Below, one piece after another: positions 6,411 through 7,210 of a DNA stretch of 7,210 nucleotides. Under the pieces are notes generated by a model that was given only the letters and a program-made list of their open reading frames with translations, ran no database searches and was not told the DNA's origin. Positions within the stretch are counted from its first letter, which is position 1, and each line of letters opens with the position of its first letter. The stretch is from NCBI GenBank assembly GCA_030595015.1, contig JAUVDZ010000060.1, forward strand, positions 1 through 7,210, read 5' to 3'. The position numbers and the translations under genes are program-made. Source of the stretch: Candidatus Peregrinibacteria bacterium (GTDB lineage: Bacteria > Patescibacteriota > Gracilibacteria > UBA1369 > PNNO01).

Positions 6411-6450
6411 GGGACTGCAGTAGTGTGAGTACTGCAGCCCCTTTTTTTTT
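6411..6450 (+). terminator. Strong intrinsic terminator of the structured RNA
   Basis: CTGCAGTA (6415-6422) pairs perfectly with TACTGCAG (6430-6437) around a seven-base loop. The stem is extended by GGG (6411-6413) with CCC (6439-6441) across one A-C mismatch. Nine T residues follow (6442-6450). This is a textbook Rho-independent terminator on the plus strand and fixes the 3' end of the RNA upstream of ftsK. Confidence 0.92.
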
Positions 6451-6461
6451 GGCTTCCAACC

Positions 6462-6490
6462 TTGCAATTTACCCATTTTATGGTTAAAAT
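6462..6490 (+). promoter_or_regulatory. Promoter for the FtsK-like gene
   Basis: TTGCAA (6462-6467) and TAAAAT (6485-6490) are separated by the ideal 17 bases, just after the terminator. Transcription would start near 6497, giving a leader of about 20 bases before the ATG at 6517. The leader has no Shine-Dalgarno sequence. Confidence 0.6.
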
Positions 6491-6516
6491 TATACCCAGT
6501 ATTTAATTATATTTTC

Positions 6517-7210
6517 ATGCCAAGAACAAGAAGAGTAAAAAGGTCTACAAGACCTCGAAAAAAAACAACTTCAGTCGCTCGAAAAAGGCGCACAACAAGA
6601 CGTACAAAGAAAAATCAAATAAAGTTCGAAGTTAAATCTTCAGTAGTGAGAGAGATATGGGCCGTAGTCTATTTTGGGCTAGCTGTTGTCACTTTTTTGA
6701 GCTTACAGGGGGCTTTTGGGATACTAGGTGAGATCTGGGTAGGTATTTTACAACCTATTTTAGGGTGGGGAATTTATATGATTCCGCCACTTTTCTTACT
6801 TATTTCATTAATGCTGTTTTTTGCACGAAATATCAATTTTGGATTATCAAAAGTAGTTGGAATTATATTAATGGTTATGTCGATTTTGAGTATTATTCAT
6901 TTAGCTGTGCCAATTAGTGATGTTTTAACTGTTGCTCAAGTTGGAACTTATGGAGGATATGTTGGATTTGTGGCGAACTTTTTTATGAGAACAATGCTTA
7001 ATATTGGAGAAGTTGGAGCTGCAGTAGTATTTGTATCAGTGGCTTTAATTTCAATTTTATTATCGTTTGAAATTTCTTTAGTTGAAATTGGGAGATTTTT
7101 TAAACCTGAGCTTAAAATTGAAAAAAAGTCAGCTAAAAAGAAAGATGATGTTGAACTGGATTCAGAAAATATGGAAATGGCAAGTGATGACGTATTAAAA
7201 GCAATTTATG
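6517..7210 (+). CDS. ftsK: FtsK/SpoIIIE-type DNA translocase, N-terminal membrane domain, cut by window edge
   Basis: The first 231 residues are visible. A very basic tail (residues 1-33, mostly Arg, Lys and Thr) is followed by about four hydrophobic segments (near 48-66, 83-102, 112-132 and 165-184). A charged Lys/Asp/Glu linker begins near residue 195. This is the architecture of the FtsK four-helix membrane domain, which anchors the protein at the division septum. The motor and gamma domains, which move DNA and clear chromosome ends, would lie beyond the window, so the ATPase is not seen. ATG 6517 is the first start after the predicted promoter and has no Shine-Dalgarno sequence. A different protein with a similar membrane domain is possible. 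The gene is separated from the structured RNA by a terminator, so it is probably an independent unit. Confidence 0.8.
   Translation, partial: MPRTRRVKRSTRPRKKTTSVARKRRTTRRTKKNQIKFEVKSSVVREIWAVVYFGLAVVTFLSLQGAFGILGEIWVGILQPILGWGIYMIPPLFLLISLMLFFARNINFGLSKVVGIILMVMSILSIIHLAVPISDVLTVAQVGTYGGYVGFVANFFMRTMLNIGEVGAAVVFVSVALISILLSFEISLVEIGRFFKPELKIEKKSAKKKDDVELDSENMEMASDDVLKAIY

Larger units (their letters stand above)
6000..6450 (+). ncRNA. Large structured non-coding RNA, family not recognised
   Basis: This stretch has no convincing gene, is about 54% GC over 6031-6240 against roughly one third in nearby genes, and ends in an intrinsic terminator. Helices found by eye are 6057-6065 with 6074-6082 (nine pairs), 6117-6130 with 6141-6152 (twelve pairs, two-base bulge), a long-range 6021-6028 with 6297-6305, and a 3' domain closed by 6317-6323 with 6380-6386 that holds two hairpins. 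G-U wobbles occur in the two local stems and would be broken in the opposite strand, so the plus strand is the functional one. I find no RNase P core (GAGGAAAGUC or ACAGAA), no tmRNA tRNA-like end with a GUUCGA T-loop or CCA, and no SRP GGAAG apical motif. The 5' end is uncertain: a promoter at 5875-5904 would place it near 5911. Confidence 0.65.

Noticed and set aside
6000..6450. tmRNA, RNase P RNA or SRP RNA identity
   Set aside because: I looked for the tRNA-like ends, T-loop and tag reading frame of tmRNA, the P4 core of RNase P RNA and the SRP apical motif on both strands and did not find them. A very divergent copy is still possible.
1..7210. CRISPR array, insertion sequence or phage genes
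   Set aside because: No regularly spaced repeats, transposase, integrase or flanking inverted repeats were seen; the region looks like a core chromosome.

Overview
The window looks like a chromosomal segment of a small-genome, AT-rich bacterium, most plausibly a Candidate Phyla Radiation (CPR/Patescibacteria) member. A bacterial-type glutamyl-tRNA synthetase and the membrane domain of an FtsK-like translocase point to Bacteria. An archaeal-type AMP phosphorylase beside a compact Pta-AckA acetate module is a combination known from CPR genomes. The lineage is an inference, because no rRNA is present. UGA is used once, as a stop, and no open gene contains an in-frame UGA, so nothing suggests the UGA-glycine code of Gracilibacteria/SR1.

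Layout. (1) Positions 1-2875, minus strand: pta, ackA and the start of an AMP phosphorylase gene (cut by the window edge) form a tight operon. It has an extended -10 promoter just upstream of pta. (2) Positions 2917-2945: a compact junction where the terminator of the upstream operon contains the -35 box of the pta promoter. (3) Positions 2944-5832, minus strand: gltX, a zinc-ribbon protein, a small lipoprotein and a PHP-domain protein, the last three overlapping end to end. (4) Positions 5833-6000: a divergent promoter region with two short palindromes. (5) About 6000-6450, plus strand: a GC-rich, highly structured non-coding RNA ending in a strong intrinsic terminator, which I could not assign to a family. 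(6) Positions 6451-7210, plus strand: a promoter and the N-terminal part of an FtsK-like protein, cut by the window edge.

How the genes fit together. Pta and AckA convert acetyl-CoA to acetate and make ATP. AMP phosphorylase breaks AMP into adenine and ribose 1,5-bisphosphate, which can enter glycolysis through an isomerase and RuBisCO (neither is in this window). The operon therefore suggests a fermentative cell that salvages nucleotides for carbon and energy. The second operon ties a translation enzyme to three genes of unknown role. Almost no gene has a Shine-Dalgarno sequence, and the predicted leaders are short and A/U-rich.

The best candidate for something undescribed is the structured RNA at about 6000-6450. 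It shows several helices supported by G-U pairs, a closed multi-helix 3' domain and a terminator, but none of the hallmark sequences of RNase P RNA, tmRNA or SRP RNA.
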